Numbered from the stretch's first letter, positions 53,785 through 61,837 are shown. The stretch is DNA of 64,000 nucleotides from an uncultured Bacteroidota bacterium (GCA_903824665.1 CAIJXT010000029.1:27574-91573); one strand, 5' to 3'. Notes: generated from the letters alone by a model not told the origin. Numbers and translations: made by a program.

Positions 53785-54209
53785 CTGCTGTGATCGCATA
53801 CAATAACCCATTGTCCTTGAATACGGCGTATAAGTAGTGTGTAAGAACCACTGACATCGCCGGCTGTGCGGTGCAGCGACCACTTGCCAACGACGAAATA
53901 GTAGTCTGCCGAAAGCCGCTGCATAGAGGTGATTACCGAGGTAAGTGTGCCGGTATGGTCTGCATCGGGGTAAGCCTTTTTGTACCGTGCCAGTGTGGCG
54001 GCATAGCCGTAGGTAGGGCCTTTGGAACCAATGAAGAGCAAGCTATCGTGCTCCCAATAGCCTTTCATATACCCTTCTATGTTTCCCTTGTTCCATTCGG
54101 TGACCTGCGCAGCGAGCATTTTCCGGATTTCCTGCTCATTTCGGCCTTTGGCAGCAACTGCCAGAGGAAAAGCCAGGGAAAGGAGCCAAATACAGAGCAG
54201 CCTTGTCAT
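53781..54209 (-). CDS. Exported DUF4440 (SnoaL/NTF2-like) protein
   Basis: 142 residues with signal peptide MTRLLCIWLLSLAFPLAVAA. The DUF4440 fold is seen as IRKMLAAQVTEWNKGNIEGY, YGYAATLARYKKAYPDA and GSYTLLIRRIQGQWVIVCDH. NTF2-like proteins of this type bind small ligands or act as dimeric accessory factors; the W-x-GN-x-x-GYM front is characteristic. It is encoded with its start overlapping the stop of the small membrane-protein gene by four bases, and its 3' end overlaps the kinase gene. Periplasmic location is likely. Confidence 0.88.
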   Translation of the reverse strand: MTRLLCIWLLSLAFPLAVAAKGRNEQEIRKMLAAQVTEWNKGNIEGYMKGYWEHDSLLFIGSKGPTYGYAATLARYKKAYPDADHTGTLTSVITSMQRLSADYYFVVGKWSLHRTAGDVSGSYTLLIRRIQGQWVIVCDHSS

Positions 54210-54412
54210 AACTGGTAGGGATTGTCGTTGAAAATACGGAAGTTATCATTTCTGGGGGTAAAAAGCCAGCAAGCGAAGTATACCAGAAGGCCAGCAAGAA
54301 TAAGGAACATGCCAACCTTACGACCCTTGGGGTCGGTATAACCGAGGGCAAGAATCAAACCGCTTACCAAAAAAATAGTGCCGATGAACAATACGGCCAA
54401 TAGTTCTCCCAT
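54206..54412 (-). CDS. Small two-span membrane protein
   Basis: The ATG at 54412 gives 68 residues: MGELLAVLFIGTIFLVSGLI forms the first span, then GYTDPKGRKVGMF, then a second span (LILAGLLVYFACWLF). It is followed by a polar tail (NDNFRIFNDNPYQL). The stop TGA overlaps the ATG of the DUF4440 gene, an ATGA junction that indicates translational coupling. Earlier in-frame start MRLYSLWQ is possible. Function unknown. Confidence 0.72.
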   Translation of the reverse strand: MGELLAVLFIGTIFLVSGLILALGYTDPKGRKVGMFLILAGLLVYFACWLFTPRNDNFRIFNDNPYQL

Positions 54413-54505
54413 TTGCCAGAGCGAATAAAGGCGCAAGTTCGGTAAAACCTATCAGAAATTTTACTGACGGGTTGGCAGAATTGGCGCATTAGCAACCCAA
54501 TAACG

Positions 54506-55939
54506 TTACTTGATCCTGCGGGGCTTTTTGTATTTGCCAATGAGCTCAGCAACAGGGGTTCTCATAAGGTATTCCGGATTGAGGCCTGTAAAGGCTTTTA
54601 CTTTTGCCGGTGCAAGTGTGAGTGCTTTCTCCAATTGCAGCATGCCTTCCTTAACCTTGCCGAGCTCGAACAGCGCTGCTGCATGAAAGTAGAAAAATTC
54701 TCCCTTCTCGCCACAATGTTGTAGTGCTACCTGTACCTGCATGATGGCCTCGTCGTAGTAAGTGGCTTTGTAGAGGCCACGTATGAGTGCGACCCAGGTT
54801 GTTTTGTTTTCAGGTTTCAGCCGAACGGCATTGAGGTAGCAAACCAAGGCCTCACTTTTTACGTTGAGTTCCATGAGGCAGTTACCGATGGCCATGCAGT
54901 AGGAAGCGTTTTCCTTATCGAGGTGCAGTGCTACGGAAAAAGACTTAATGGCCTTTTCCCACTGTTTTTCTATGGCATAGGTCTCGCCGATCTTGTAAAA
55001 TATACCATCGTCTTGCGGGCTCAGTTGTGATGCCTGACGGTAGTATGCGCGGGCTCTGGCATAATCTTTCCTTTTTTCCCAGCAGTAGCCCATAGCCTCA
55101 AAGATCACATCTTCCGGTTTGGCCATTTCGATGTGTTTTTCGAGCACTTCCAGCGCTTTTTCGTAATATTTGAGCCGCATGAAAGCGTCCGCCATATTGC
55201 GATAGGCAAATTCGAATTTTTCATCGATCGCGATACAGTACTCGTAGGCATCGATGCTCTTTTCGTAGAGCTTCAGACCCTGAAAGGCAGCGCCAAGATT
55301 GAACCAGGCAAGAGCATTGTAAGGATCATCGTCAGTAAGTTGGGTATGGATGGTAACGCTCTCGTCGAGGCGGCCGGTAAACTCAGCCCAGAAACAAATT
55401 TTCTGCAACGCCTCTTCATTCCTGCGATCTATTTTGATCACTTTTTTCAGTGTATCGAATACTGCATCGAAATCTTCACCTTCGTCGTAAACGTCAGACA
55501 ACTCCAGCAGGATCTCAATTTTGTCTTTACCGCCAAACTCTTCGGCCTGCTCCTCGAGCCAATGGGCTGCCTGGTCGTGCCTGAATTGCGACATAAACAC
55601 ATCGGCACGCAACAGCACTGCATCGACATTCTTCATGTCAATTTGTTCCAGCTCATCGAGCACCCGGAGCGCCTGTCCGTATTTCTGCGCCTGCGTAAGT
55701 ATCTCTGCTTTGAGTAGTAGTATCGACCCTGAAAAAGGGTAGTAGGTCATGGCTATTTCGCAGGCAGCCATGGCTTCGGTTTCGTTGCTGCTCTGGAAAT
55801 AATATTCTATCACGCGTTCAAACTCCTCTTCGTCCAGTATGGCAGTCGATTCACCTGTTTTCACCTTGCTGTACCGCCGCAGTGTCTCCATAAATGGCCC
55901 CCAATCCTCGTCGTTAATATCGTCGTCATACATAAGCAC
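54506..55939 (-). CDS. Tetratricopeptide-repeat scaffold protein
   Basis: 477 residues without signal or membrane segments; residues ~35-440 are a continuous superhelix of about eleven TPRs (AMAACEIAMTYYPFSGSILL, ALAWFNLGAAFQGLKLYEKS, FAYRNMADAFMRLKYYEKAL, IFYKIGETYAIEKQWEKAIK, SYCMAIGNCLMELNVKSEAL). The N terminus is strongly acidic (MLMYDDDINDEDWGPFMETL) and the C terminus basic (KYKKPRRIK). It should serve as a cytosolic protein-protein interaction scaffold. It is common in Bacteroidota, with no known partner. It ends 94 bases before the small membrane-protein gene begins on the same strand. Confidence 0.9.
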   Translation of the reverse strand: MLMYDDDINDEDWGPFMETLRRYSKVKTGESTAILDEEEFERVIEYYFQSSNETEAMAACEIAMTYYPFSGSILLLKAEILTQAQKYGQALRVLDELEQIDMKNVDAVLLRADVFMSQFRHDQAAHWLEEQAEEFGGKDKIEILLELSDVYDEGEDFDAVFDTLKKVIKIDRRNEEALQKICFWAEFTGRLDESVTIHTQLTDDDPYNALAWFNLGAAFQGLKLYEKSIDAYEYCIAIDEKFEFAYRNMADAFMRLKYYEKALEVLEKHIEMAKPEDVIFEAMGYCWEKRKDYARARAYYRQASQLSPQDDGIFYKIGETYAIEKQWEKAIKSFSVALHLDKENASYCMAIGNCLMELNVKSEALVCYLNAVRLKPENKTTWVALIRGLYKATYYDEAIMQVQVALQHCGEKGEFFYFHAAALFELGKVKEGMLQLEKALTLAPAKVKAFTGLNPEYLMRTPVAELIGKYKKPRRIK

Positions 55940-56109
55940 GTGGTTTTACCAAAGTTACTGAAAATACCATACGGTGTGAACCGTGGTCTGTTATGGCAAT
56001 GTAAAAATGCACATGATTTTAACAAAATGAAAAGGAGGACGTAAAGGCGGGAATATTCGTGGCGTATTGGTAGAATATGGATGTGTAATGTGGCATCATA
56101 CATTTTACA

Positions 56110-56117
56110 TACCTTTG
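56110..56117 (+). promoter_or_regulatory. Candidate -7 box, TACCTTTG
   Basis: TACCTTTG is a perfect match to the Bacteroidota -7 consensus TAnnTTTG and lies 25 bases before the GTG start of the lipoprotein gene. A clear -33 TTTG element at the right distance is missing. Confidence 0.45.
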
Positions 56118-56141
56118 GTTTATACCTAAAATTATATACCT

Positions 56142-57401
56142 GTGAAGAATATAGTATTTCTAATTGCCCTATTGTCAATAACATGCATTTTAGGGTGCGG
56201 TAAAAAAAGTAGTGATGATGCACCTTATGTAGCGAATGGGATAACACTGGATGTGCCTGAGGTGGCAGGCAGGAACGTGGTAGTGAAGTGGACGAAGACT
56301 GGTAAAGCAGACCTGGCCATGTGCCAGCTGTACAGGCGAACCGACTCTGTGAATGGCGGCTGGATGGGGGTAATGATTGACGTAAATGCAGGGCAATATA
56401 TTGATACACTGAGTACATTGCCCTATGTGCAGTACTACATGGTAACGGTATCCAAAAAAACGCAGACAGAGGTGCAGAGCAACGGGGTGACCTATGTGCG
56501 GAATGATATAGACCTGATATCGATTTTGCCTAAAGACGCACTCTTTGACCGTGATGGCCGTGTGCTGTATGTGTACAGTGGAGATGGTGATATATTGGCA
56601 TATGACATTGCTACCCGCAAGACACTGAAAAAGGTAAGTACCGGATGTGAGACTGGTTTTTGTGCGCTGGGAGCATACAATGGTAAGAAAGAACTGTATG
56701 TGGCACGAAAAGATGGGTGGGTATTTGTGTATGACGCGGCAACCCTGACACAGACGGCACAGCTGAACATAGGCATAGATGTATATAGCGTACAGTATGC
56801 AAATGGCAAGTTGTTTGTGAGTCATTATGTAAACCCCAATACGCTGGAAGTTTTTGACCGTGCTACGATGGCAAAAATATGGGGCGAAAGCGACGTAGAC
56901 CTGTTGCGGATGATAGCGGTTCCGGGTACGAATACACAAATGTTATGTGCGTCGGCGGCGTCGACGAGGATGTATCGCTATCTTTTTAACAGCGTAGGGT
57001 TGCTGGTAAACAAACAAATGGTAACGAGCGAAACCTATGGCGCTACGCCTGAGGCTTTTGAACTGTTTCCGGATGGAAACCGGATCATTACTTCTCAGCA
57101 GGGTACCATTCTGAATGCGAATATGGGCTATGTATCGGCACTACCACGGGGCAGTATGGCTTTCAGTTCGTTTGATTTCGGCAACACTGCCGGCCAGATC
57201 TATGCGGGTTGCAGGATACGGGCCGTACAGGCCTATGCTATAAGCGACTACCAGCTTGTGAAAACTACCGCCACGATAGGCTACCCGGTAAAGGTATTTT
57301 ACGATAATGGCAGTGTGATCTGTATAAGCACCTTAAATGATCCGCAGTTTTACTATCCGGCCGATGGGCCGCAAGCGTTTGTGGAACGGGTAAGTGAGTG
57401 A
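56142..57401 (+). CDS. Lipoprotein with fibronectin-like and beta-propeller regions
   Basis: 419 residues starting with GTG (read MKNIVFLIALLSITCILGCG), a lipoprotein signal with lipobox ILGC. Residues ~30-120 resemble a fibronectin III module (NVVVKWTKTGKADLAMCQLY, QYYMVTVSKKTQTEVQSNGV). Residues ~125-400 show propeller-like blades (GRVLYVYSGDGDILAYDIAT, KELYVARKDGWVFVYDAATL, GKLFVSHYVNPNTLEVFDRA), consistent with a WD40/YVTN-like propeller. It is probably anchored in the outer membrane and could bind a protein or glycan. No catalytic motif. It is the last gene before the tmRNA. Confidence 0.85.
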   Translation: MKNIVFLIALLSITCILGCGKKSSDDAPYVANGITLDVPEVAGRNVVVKWTKTGKADLAMCQLYRRTDSVNGGWMGVMIDVNAGQYIDTLSTLPYVQYYMVTVSKKTQTEVQSNGVTYVRNDIDLISILPKDALFDRDGRVLYVYSGDGDILAYDIATRKTLKKVSTGCETGFCALGAYNGKKELYVARKDGWVFVYDAATLTQTAQLNIGIDVYSVQYANGKLFVSHYVNPNTLEVFDRATMAKIWGESDVDLLRMIAVPGTNTQMLCASAASTRMYRYLFNSVGLLVNKQMVTSETYGATPEAFELFPDGNRIITSQQGTILNANMGYVSALPRGSMAFSSFDFGNTAGQIYAGCRIRAVQAYAISDYQLVKTTATIGYPVKVFYDNGSVICISTLNDPQFYYPADGPQAFVERVSE

Positions 57402-57457
57402 TAGGTGCAGTGATGCAGGTATGAGATTTGACTATAACTGGTATCATAATTAACAAA

Positions 57458-57485
57458 TTTGTGGAGCCTAAATGGCGTACCTTTG
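57458..57485 (+). promoter_or_regulatory. Candidate ssrA promoter, TTTG-N16-TACCTTTG
   Basis: TTTG at 57458-57461 and TACCTTTG at 57478-57485 fit the -33/-7 consensus of the phylum's housekeeping sigma factor. Transcription would start about 85 bases before the mature tmRNA 5' end, consistent with a processed precursor. Confidence 0.65.
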
Positions 57486-57577
57486 CACGAGGTAAATTGT
57501 TGTGAAACTGTGATGCGGTACAGTGCCGTATGGGACAGTGAGCGACAAGAAACCTGCCTCAGAACGAGGTTATTACC

Positions 57578-57942
57578 GGGGCCGACCGGTTTTGACAGCA
57601 TTTTGCAGGGTGTGTAAGCATGTCGTGCGTTGTGTAATTAGCACGTAAATCTGAATACACAAAATCTATACGGCGAAAATAATTACGCCATGGCTGCCTA
57701 ATCAGAGATTAGACACCCTTTATAGCCGCCGGGAAGGCTGTCTGTTGCCGTCCCCGCCGCCGAATCAACAAAAGACAGGATAGGTTTCTGCAGGTTGCGG
57801 TCAGAGAATGAAAATCAAAGCATCTAGGAAGCGAGTTGGTTTGTCCTGCTCCTGCTAACTTCCGAAGTTCAATTCAGGAATACACATGTAGAAAGCATAT
57901 CGGGCGCATGTTTGGACGCGGGTTCGACTCCCGCCGGCTCCA
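57578..57942 (+). ncRNA. ssrA: Transfer-messenger RNA (tmRNA)
   Basis: The 5' end GGGGCCG and the 3' end CGGCTCC plus discriminator A form a tRNA-Ala-like acceptor stem. The 3' part has a complete T arm (GCGGG-TTCGACT-CCCGC). The tag frame at 57672-57701 reads GGC GAA AAT AAT TAC GCC ATG GCT GCC TAA, i.e. GENNYAMAA, the form typical of Bacteroidota. Pseudoknot-forming GC blocks follow (GCCGCCGGGAAGGC... region at ~57724-57765). CCA is not encoded. The tmRNA frees stalled ribosomes together with SmpB and marks the peptide for proteolysis. Its 3' end is overlapped by the recombinase gene on the other strand. Confidence 0.97.
57869..57942. other. Putative attachment site at the ssrA 3' end
   Basis: The last 74 bases of the tmRNA gene are also the last codons of the serine recombinase on the opposite strand. 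Elements with integrases pointing at a tRNA or tmRNA 3' end commonly use that end as attB, so this is the likely left junction. A duplicated core at the other end was looked for and not found. Confidence 0.5.
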
Positions 57943-59464
57943 CTTTACGGGAAGGAAGGCGAAATAAATCTCGTCTTCCTTCTTTCTTTTCTCCCAAACC
58001 CTTACCTGTATTAGCTAATAGGATAAGAACATTGTCGTCTGATGTGGTTCGATAGGTGCCATCTTTATAAACCAACTTTTCAGGGAAGGTCGAACCAAGA
58101 AAGTATCTTTTCTTGTCCAAATCCGCTTCAGTAAAGACTTCGTCAATATTATTGAGAAAATGGAAACCAAACTCAATCATATCCTTCTCATTGGTACTAT
58201 TACTGCTTAGCGTTGAAACCTTTGCTACTATCCTGTCAATTTCCGGCTCCAATTTGGACTTGATCTTACGATACTCTGCTGTATCCAACTGTCCATCAAG
58301 CATGAGTGTTTGAGCATTGTCCAGTCGTTTCTGGTAGGTCTCCAGTTCCTTCTTCACTTGTTGTAGTTCTGCCGTTTTATCCTGTCCGTCTTTCTTGTTA
58401 GAGTCCTTCATGATAAGTGCATAGGAGGTAAAGACCTTTTTATTGCGACTAACCGATCGTAATAGATCGTAAAACTTCTCGTTGGCTTCTTCAGCCTTAA
58501 TACGTTCTTTGCAACTTCCCTTGCAGTGGTAATAGTAGTATCGGGCACTCCTTCCCTTGGATGCACTTCCGGTCAAAGTCTTACCGCATTTTGAGCAGGT
58601 CAAGAACCCTCTTAGTGGCAGTTCTTCCTTTTGACAAAATGGAGAAACAGGAAGGTTCCTTTTTCTACCCTCTAAAACATCCTGTACTTCATAAAATAGG
58701 GCATCGGCAATAATCGGCTCATGTGTTCCTTTCACGATCATTTCGGGTTCTTGCTTGTAGGCTGGTACAAATATCTTGCTGATATATACCAGATTGCGCA
58801 ATAAACACCAGAAACGCGTACGGCTCAAAGGCATTCCCTTTTTGTTTAGGATATGTCGCAGCTCTTCAATGTGATAGTTGCCAGTTGCCATCATCTCAAA
58901 TGCCAATTGTACAAATGCCTGTTCTTTTGCACTTGGTATAATACATGGCTTATTGGCATCGTTTCGGCCATGTTTGTAGCCATATGGGGCTGACCCCATG
59001 TACCTACCATCTTTCATGGCTTTACGCATACCAGCCGTAATATTGAGTGCCCTGCGGTCATTTTCAACTTCCGGTGCAGTGAGGTATAATGCAAGCAGGA
59101 ACTTTTGTTCTGGAATTTCCATGTTGAGCGGTTGCTCAATTCCCTGTGGCTCTATACCCAGTTTATACAACTGGCTAATCATGCTGTAAGCTTCTGGCGC
59201 ATTACGTGAGAACCGGTCCCATTTGAGGAACAAGAGCAATTCTGCTGCACCTTTGTTTTTCCTGAGGAAGGCAAGTATTTTATTGAACTCTGGTCTTTCA
59301 AACGTTTTAGCGGAAAAGTCCTCTTTATAGAAGCCTACAATTTCTATGTTGTTGATAGCACAGTACTTGCGTAGCATATCTTCCTGATGTGCAAGGCTAT
59401 TACCTTTCTCAGCTTGCTCGTCTGTACTCACCCGGACATATAATATTGCTTTCCGTTGTTTCAT
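57869..59464 (-). CDS. Large serine recombinase (integrase)
   Basis: 531 residues. The resolvase catalytic domain (1-~150) has Ser13 in LYVRVSTDEQ, an arginine in the FLKWDRFSRN segment and the VENDRRALNITAGM helix. A recombinase domain follows (~160-270: GYKHGRNDANKPCIIPSAKE). Then comes a zinc ribbon with four cysteines (LTCSKCGKTL and HCKGSC) and a coiled coil (ELQQVKKELETYQKRLDNAQ). This is the usual set-up of phage and transposon-type large serine recombinases. Its last ~24 codons (VEPAGVEPASKHAPDMLSTC and following) are antisense to the tmRNA 3' end, so the natural C terminus was set by the insertion. It is the first gene of the element; its start overlaps the end of the next small gene by 56 bases. 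Confidence 0.93.
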   Translation of the reverse strand: MKQRKAILYVRVSTDEQAEKGNSLAHQEDMLRKYCAINNIEIVGFYKEDFSAKTFERPEFNKILAFLRKNKGAAELLLFLKWDRFSRNAPEAYSMISQLYKLGIEPQGIEQPLNMEIPEQKFLLALYLTAPEVENDRRALNITAGMRKAMKDGRYMGSAPYGYKHGRNDANKPCIIPSAKEQAFVQLAFEMMATGNYHIEELRHILNKKGMPLSRTRFWCLLRNLVYISKIFVPAYKQEPEMIVKGTHEPIIADALFYEVQDVLEGRKRNLPVSPFCQKEELPLRGFLTCSKCGKTLTGSASKGRSARYYYYHCKGSCKERIKAEEANEKFYDLLRSVSRNKKVFTSYALIMKDSNKKDGQDKTAELQQVKKELETYQKRLDNAQTLMLDGQLDTAEYRKIKSKLEPEIDRIVAKVSTLSSNSTNEKDMIEFGFHFLNNIDEVFTEADLDKKRYFLGSTFPEKLVYKDGTYRTTSDDNVLILLANTGKGLGEKKEGRRDLFRLPSRKVEPAGVEPASKHAPDMLSTCVFLN

Positions 59465-59723
59465 TTGCGTTTGGTTTTAGTTCAATGATCTTATTGTTGT
59501 TTGCTTGCTTCTCCTTTACATGAATGATGACTCTTGTTAGCGCATACAGCCACTCCCTTATTTTGTAAAGCTGTTCGTCGCTGTATTGTACTGTATCGTC
59601 ATTCCATATTGCTCTCAGCTTTTCCAGCGGCACTTTATCAGGAAATATATCATCATGTACAGTTTCCTTTTTCCGTTCGGCTTTCACTAAAGGGCTGAAC
59701 TTTGCTTGTCTGTTTTTCTTCAT
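59409..59723 (-). CDS. Small element-borne protein, function unknown
   Basis: 104 residues, charged and without signal peptide (MKKNRQAKFSPLVKAERKKE; YKIREWLYALTRVIIHVKEK). Its 3' end overlaps the recombinase gene by 56 bases in another frame, so the two are probably co-expressed. A coupled small protein next to a recombinase suggests a role in recombination control, but nothing in the sequence proves it. Confidence 0.7.
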   Translation of the reverse strand: MKKNRQAKFSPLVKAERKKETVHDDIFPDKVPLEKLRAIWNDDTVQYSDEQLYKIREWLYALTRVIIHVKEKQANNNKIIELKPNANETTESNIICPGEYRRAS

Positions 59724-59810
59724 ACCAAAGATATAAAATGTTGATTATCAATGTGCATAGGGTGCTTCCCGCTTTGTTAATTAGGGAATGTTTAAGACAT
59801 CATAAGTGAA

Positions 59811-60047
59811 TTATTTATTCCGTAAACCTTTCATTTTACGGAGCGGTTCTTCTATTTCTTGCATTGCTTTATTGTGCCTTTGGGCAATCACGGATAGCTC
59901 CGAACATAACTTAGTCACGCTGCCGAGCACATCGTTTAGTGTGACTTTTTTATGTTCTGCTGCGATCTTCATAAACGTCAGCAGTTTTTCCTCTGCTTCC
60001 TTTCTTGAATTGGCTTCAATTTGTATCGGTAATGTACATAATGGCAT
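59811..60047 (-). CDS. Small element-borne protein, function unknown
   Basis: The ATG at 60047 gives 78 residues (MPLCTLPIQIEANSRKEAEE to RKMKGLRNK); a GTG start at 60083 would overlap the upstream gene by 11 bases and add 12 residues. It is helical and charged, with a heptad-like segment AAEHKKVTLNDVLGSVTKLC. No known family was recognised. It is encoded with the previous and next genes in one block. Possibly a DNA- or protein-binding accessory factor of the element. Confidence 0.6.
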   Translation of the reverse strand: MPLCTLPIQIEANSRKEAEEKLLTFMKIAAEHKKVTLNDVLGSVTKLCSELSVIAQRHNKAMQEIEEPLRKMKGLRNK

Positions 60048-60072
60048 AGCTGGTTTTTGTTTAGTGAATAAA

Positions 60073-60912
60073 TTAAGCGGCACTTTTTTGCTTTGCTGAT
60101 TCTGCTAGTATACCAGCTATCTGATCTATTAGGTGATTGTTGTGATACATGTACCTTATTATAGTTGATACCTTTTCAAGGTGAGATTCAGGGAATAGCG
60201 GCATTAGCGCATTTTCCAGCCGTTCCACATCTTCTTCACCGATTGTCCCGGAGTAAGTCTGTTGTTTTTTGCTGAAAGAGACTTTGCTGTCCTGTTTGCC
60301 TTCAGCGTTATTTACACTATTTTGCGAAGAACTGTCTGTTTTCCCATCACTACCCAGAAAATCGCCAATCAAAGGCAACCCACTCAATACATTTGGATTC
60401 TTTGAAAGGTAAACGCCCGCAAGGCCAATAACAGCATCTGTTATTTTGCTCGATGACTTTTGTTTCTCCGCCTCAAGAATGGATATCGTGTTCTGAAGCA
60501 CTTCGGAATACTTTTCTAGTTCTTCCACTTCCTCCTTTAAGCTCTCGTTTTCCTTCTTTAGTTGGTCGTGATCCCATTGCTCCTTTGCTTGTGACAGTCT
60601 ATCATCAATAGTCTTCTCGATTCCGGCCAAGGCTTGTTGGTGCGTTGATTCTTGTTCCTTTAAAAACAACACATAACGGATACATCTCCTTGAATTGCCT
60701 ACAAACAAGCGGACAGTAACATTTTTTGTGTCGTCCTGGATAAAGTCTTCGTGATCGAAGAATCGCTCTGGATCCCGGTTTCGTGAAATGACAATCAACT
60801 CATCAATACTTACATCATAGTCCTTTGCGTTGCCAGCTTCTTTTTCATTGAGCAGCATTTGGTAAATAAGATTTACCCGTTTTTCCGTGTACTTTTCTCT
60901 TACAATACTCAT
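60073..60912 (-). CDS. Element-borne coiled-coil protein, function unknown
   Basis: 279 residues. The front ~85 residues are mixed (RVNLIYQMLLNEKEAGNAKD; VRLFVGNSRRCIRYVLFLKE). A strong coiled coil follows (~110-155: QLKKENESLKEEVEELEKYS). Then comes a short hydrophobic segment (ITDAVIGLAGVYLSK) and a low-complexity Ser/Asn-rich linker. The C-terminal ~60 residues (DVERLENALMPLFPESHLEK, STIIRYMYHNNHLIDQIAGI) are helical. I recognise no family. It might be a structural or regulatory factor of the element; nothing indicates catalysis. Confidence 0.75.
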   Translation of the reverse strand: MSIVREKYTEKRVNLIYQMLLNEKEAGNAKDYDVSIDELIVISRNRDPERFFDHEDFIQDDTKNVTVRLFVGNSRRCIRYVLFLKEQESTHQQALAGIEKTIDDRLSQAKEQWDHDQLKKENESLKEEVEELEKYSEVLQNTISILEAEKQKSSSKITDAVIGLAGVYLSKNPNVLSGLPLIGDFLGSDGKTDSSSQNSVNNAEGKQDSKVSFSKKQQTYSGTIGEEDVERLENALMPLFPESHLEKVSTIIRYMYHNNHLIDQIAGILAESAKQKSAA

Positions 60913-60943
60913 TGGCTTGTGTTTTTAGTGTTACTAATGAATT

Positions 60944-61216
60944 CTATATGGTTTCTGATAAATACTCGTTTAGCTGATCTGTGGTAAACAGGAGCCGTGC
61001 GTACTTCTTTTTTTGCAAGGGCTTTAATTTGCCTTCATTTATCAGGCAGTATATTCTGGATAATGATAAATGGAGATAGCTAGCAGCTTCCTTTGCGCTT
61101 AGCGGCTTGTTGTCAGTTTTGACGATATTTCTTTCTACATATAAATGAGAGCGGCTGTCTAGCTTCTCATTTATGAGAGCCAATTGCCGAAGGATTTTGT
61201 TTAGCTTTTCGTTCAT
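60944..61216 (-). CDS. Excisionase-like helix-turn-helix protein
   Basis: 90 residues. Residues ~38-85 (LSAKEAASYLHLSLSRIYCL, INEGKLKPLQKK, FTTDQLNEYL) are a MerR/excisionase-type helix-turn-helix with wing, the form typical of element-borne excisionases and of DNA-binding regulators in Bacteroidota. A coiled front (LNKILRQLALINEKL) may mediate dimerisation. As the first gene transcribed in the block, immediately beside an iteron-like region, it is well placed to control the element or to direct excision with the serine recombinase. Confidence 0.85.
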   Translation of the reverse strand: MNEKLNKILRQLALINEKLDSRSHLYVERNIVKTDNKPLSAKEAASYLHLSLSRIYCLINEGKLKPLQKKKYARLLFTTDQLNEYLSETI

Positions 61217-61260
61217 GTTTTTCTAATTTTACACAAAGCTAAAACGAGGTAAAAAACTGC

Positions 61261-61440
61261 TTTCCCGATCTTTCCCGATTTTACCCGATTTTGAAGAAGA
61301 TTAAACAAGATTGATACTTTTTAAACGTTTATGCTACTTTTTGTCACTTTCTAAACGTTTCTCAACATTTCTAACACTTTTTAAACGTTTGTGCCACTTT
61401 TTGTCATTTTCTAAACGTTTCTCAATCCCTTCTAGAGGGG
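61261..61440. repeat. Iteron-like region: four 30-bp-spaced AAACGTTT repeats
   Basis: AAACGTTT occurs at 61323, 61353, 61383 and 61413, exactly 30 bases apart. Odd- and even-numbered units alternate in flanking sequence (TTAAACGTTTxTGCxACTTT and CTAAACGTTTCTCAA), so a 60-base unit is repeated twice. Just before, CCCGAT occurs three times (61264-61287). The block is directly upstream of the excisionase-like gene and probably binds its product, a repressor or a replication factor. Confidence 0.85.
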
Positions 61441-61711
61441 AGCTGTGCAATGCTGGTTTTATGTATCAAAACCGAACAGTAACGATCAGGTAACGGACTA
61501 TTTTCAATAAACTGTAGCACACTACAAATAGCGACAAACAGGTAACGAGTTATTTACGGTATAGGCACCCATTATATTTGCATTGTTGAGCCACATTTGT
61601 TGCATTTTTTGGCATTTAATACCAAGGTCAGACTATAATTATGCCCACACTACACTGGATAGGCAATGAAAAGGTAGTAATCCTTGAGATTTCAACCCTT
61701 TCCTTAGAATG
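61441..61711. other. AT-rich non-coding stretch inside the element
   Basis: About 270 bases with no gene. Two imperfect repeats of CAGGTAACG occur at about 61486 and 61541. Nothing else was recognised. Confidence 0.45.
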
Positions 61712-61837
61712 AGAACATTGTCGTCTGTTGTGGTTCGATAGGTGCCATCTTTATAAACCAACTTTTCAGGGAAGGTCGAACCGAGAAGGTATCTTTTCTT
61801 GTCCAAATCCGCTTCAGTAAAGACTTCGTCAATATTA
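61712..61837 (-). pseudogene. Duplicate fragment of a serine recombinase 3' end
   Basis: 126 bases matching 58026-58151, inside the recombinase gene, with three mismatches. On the minus strand it encodes the C-terminal stretch KYVL-type GSTFPEKLVYKDGTYRTT. The reading then diverges after DDNVLIL and runs to a different end. It lacks the rest of the gene, so it is a remnant of a second, closely related recombinase gene rather than a working copy. Confidence 0.85.

Larger units (their letters stand above)
57943..61837. mobile_element. Integrative element at ssrA (approximate limits)
   Basis: The segment runs from the ssrA 3' end to a 126-bp second copy of the recombinase 3' region (61712-61837). 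It holds the serine recombinase, three unknown small genes and an excisionase-like gene, all on the minus strand, plus iteron-like repeats. It is clearly AT-richer than the backbone. No conjugation, phage structural or resistance genes are seen. The limits are inferred from the junction sequences; the exact ends are not proven. Confidence 0.65.

Noticed and set aside
61261..61440. CRISPR array
   Set aside because: Regular spacing is present, but the repeat core is only 8-10 bases, the flanks alternate as a 60-base unit instead of unique spacers, and no cas genes are nearby.
61311..61493. A 60-codon plus-strand frame with internal repeats
   Set aside because: The repeats in the translation come from the 30-bp DNA array, which is better explained as a binding-site array.
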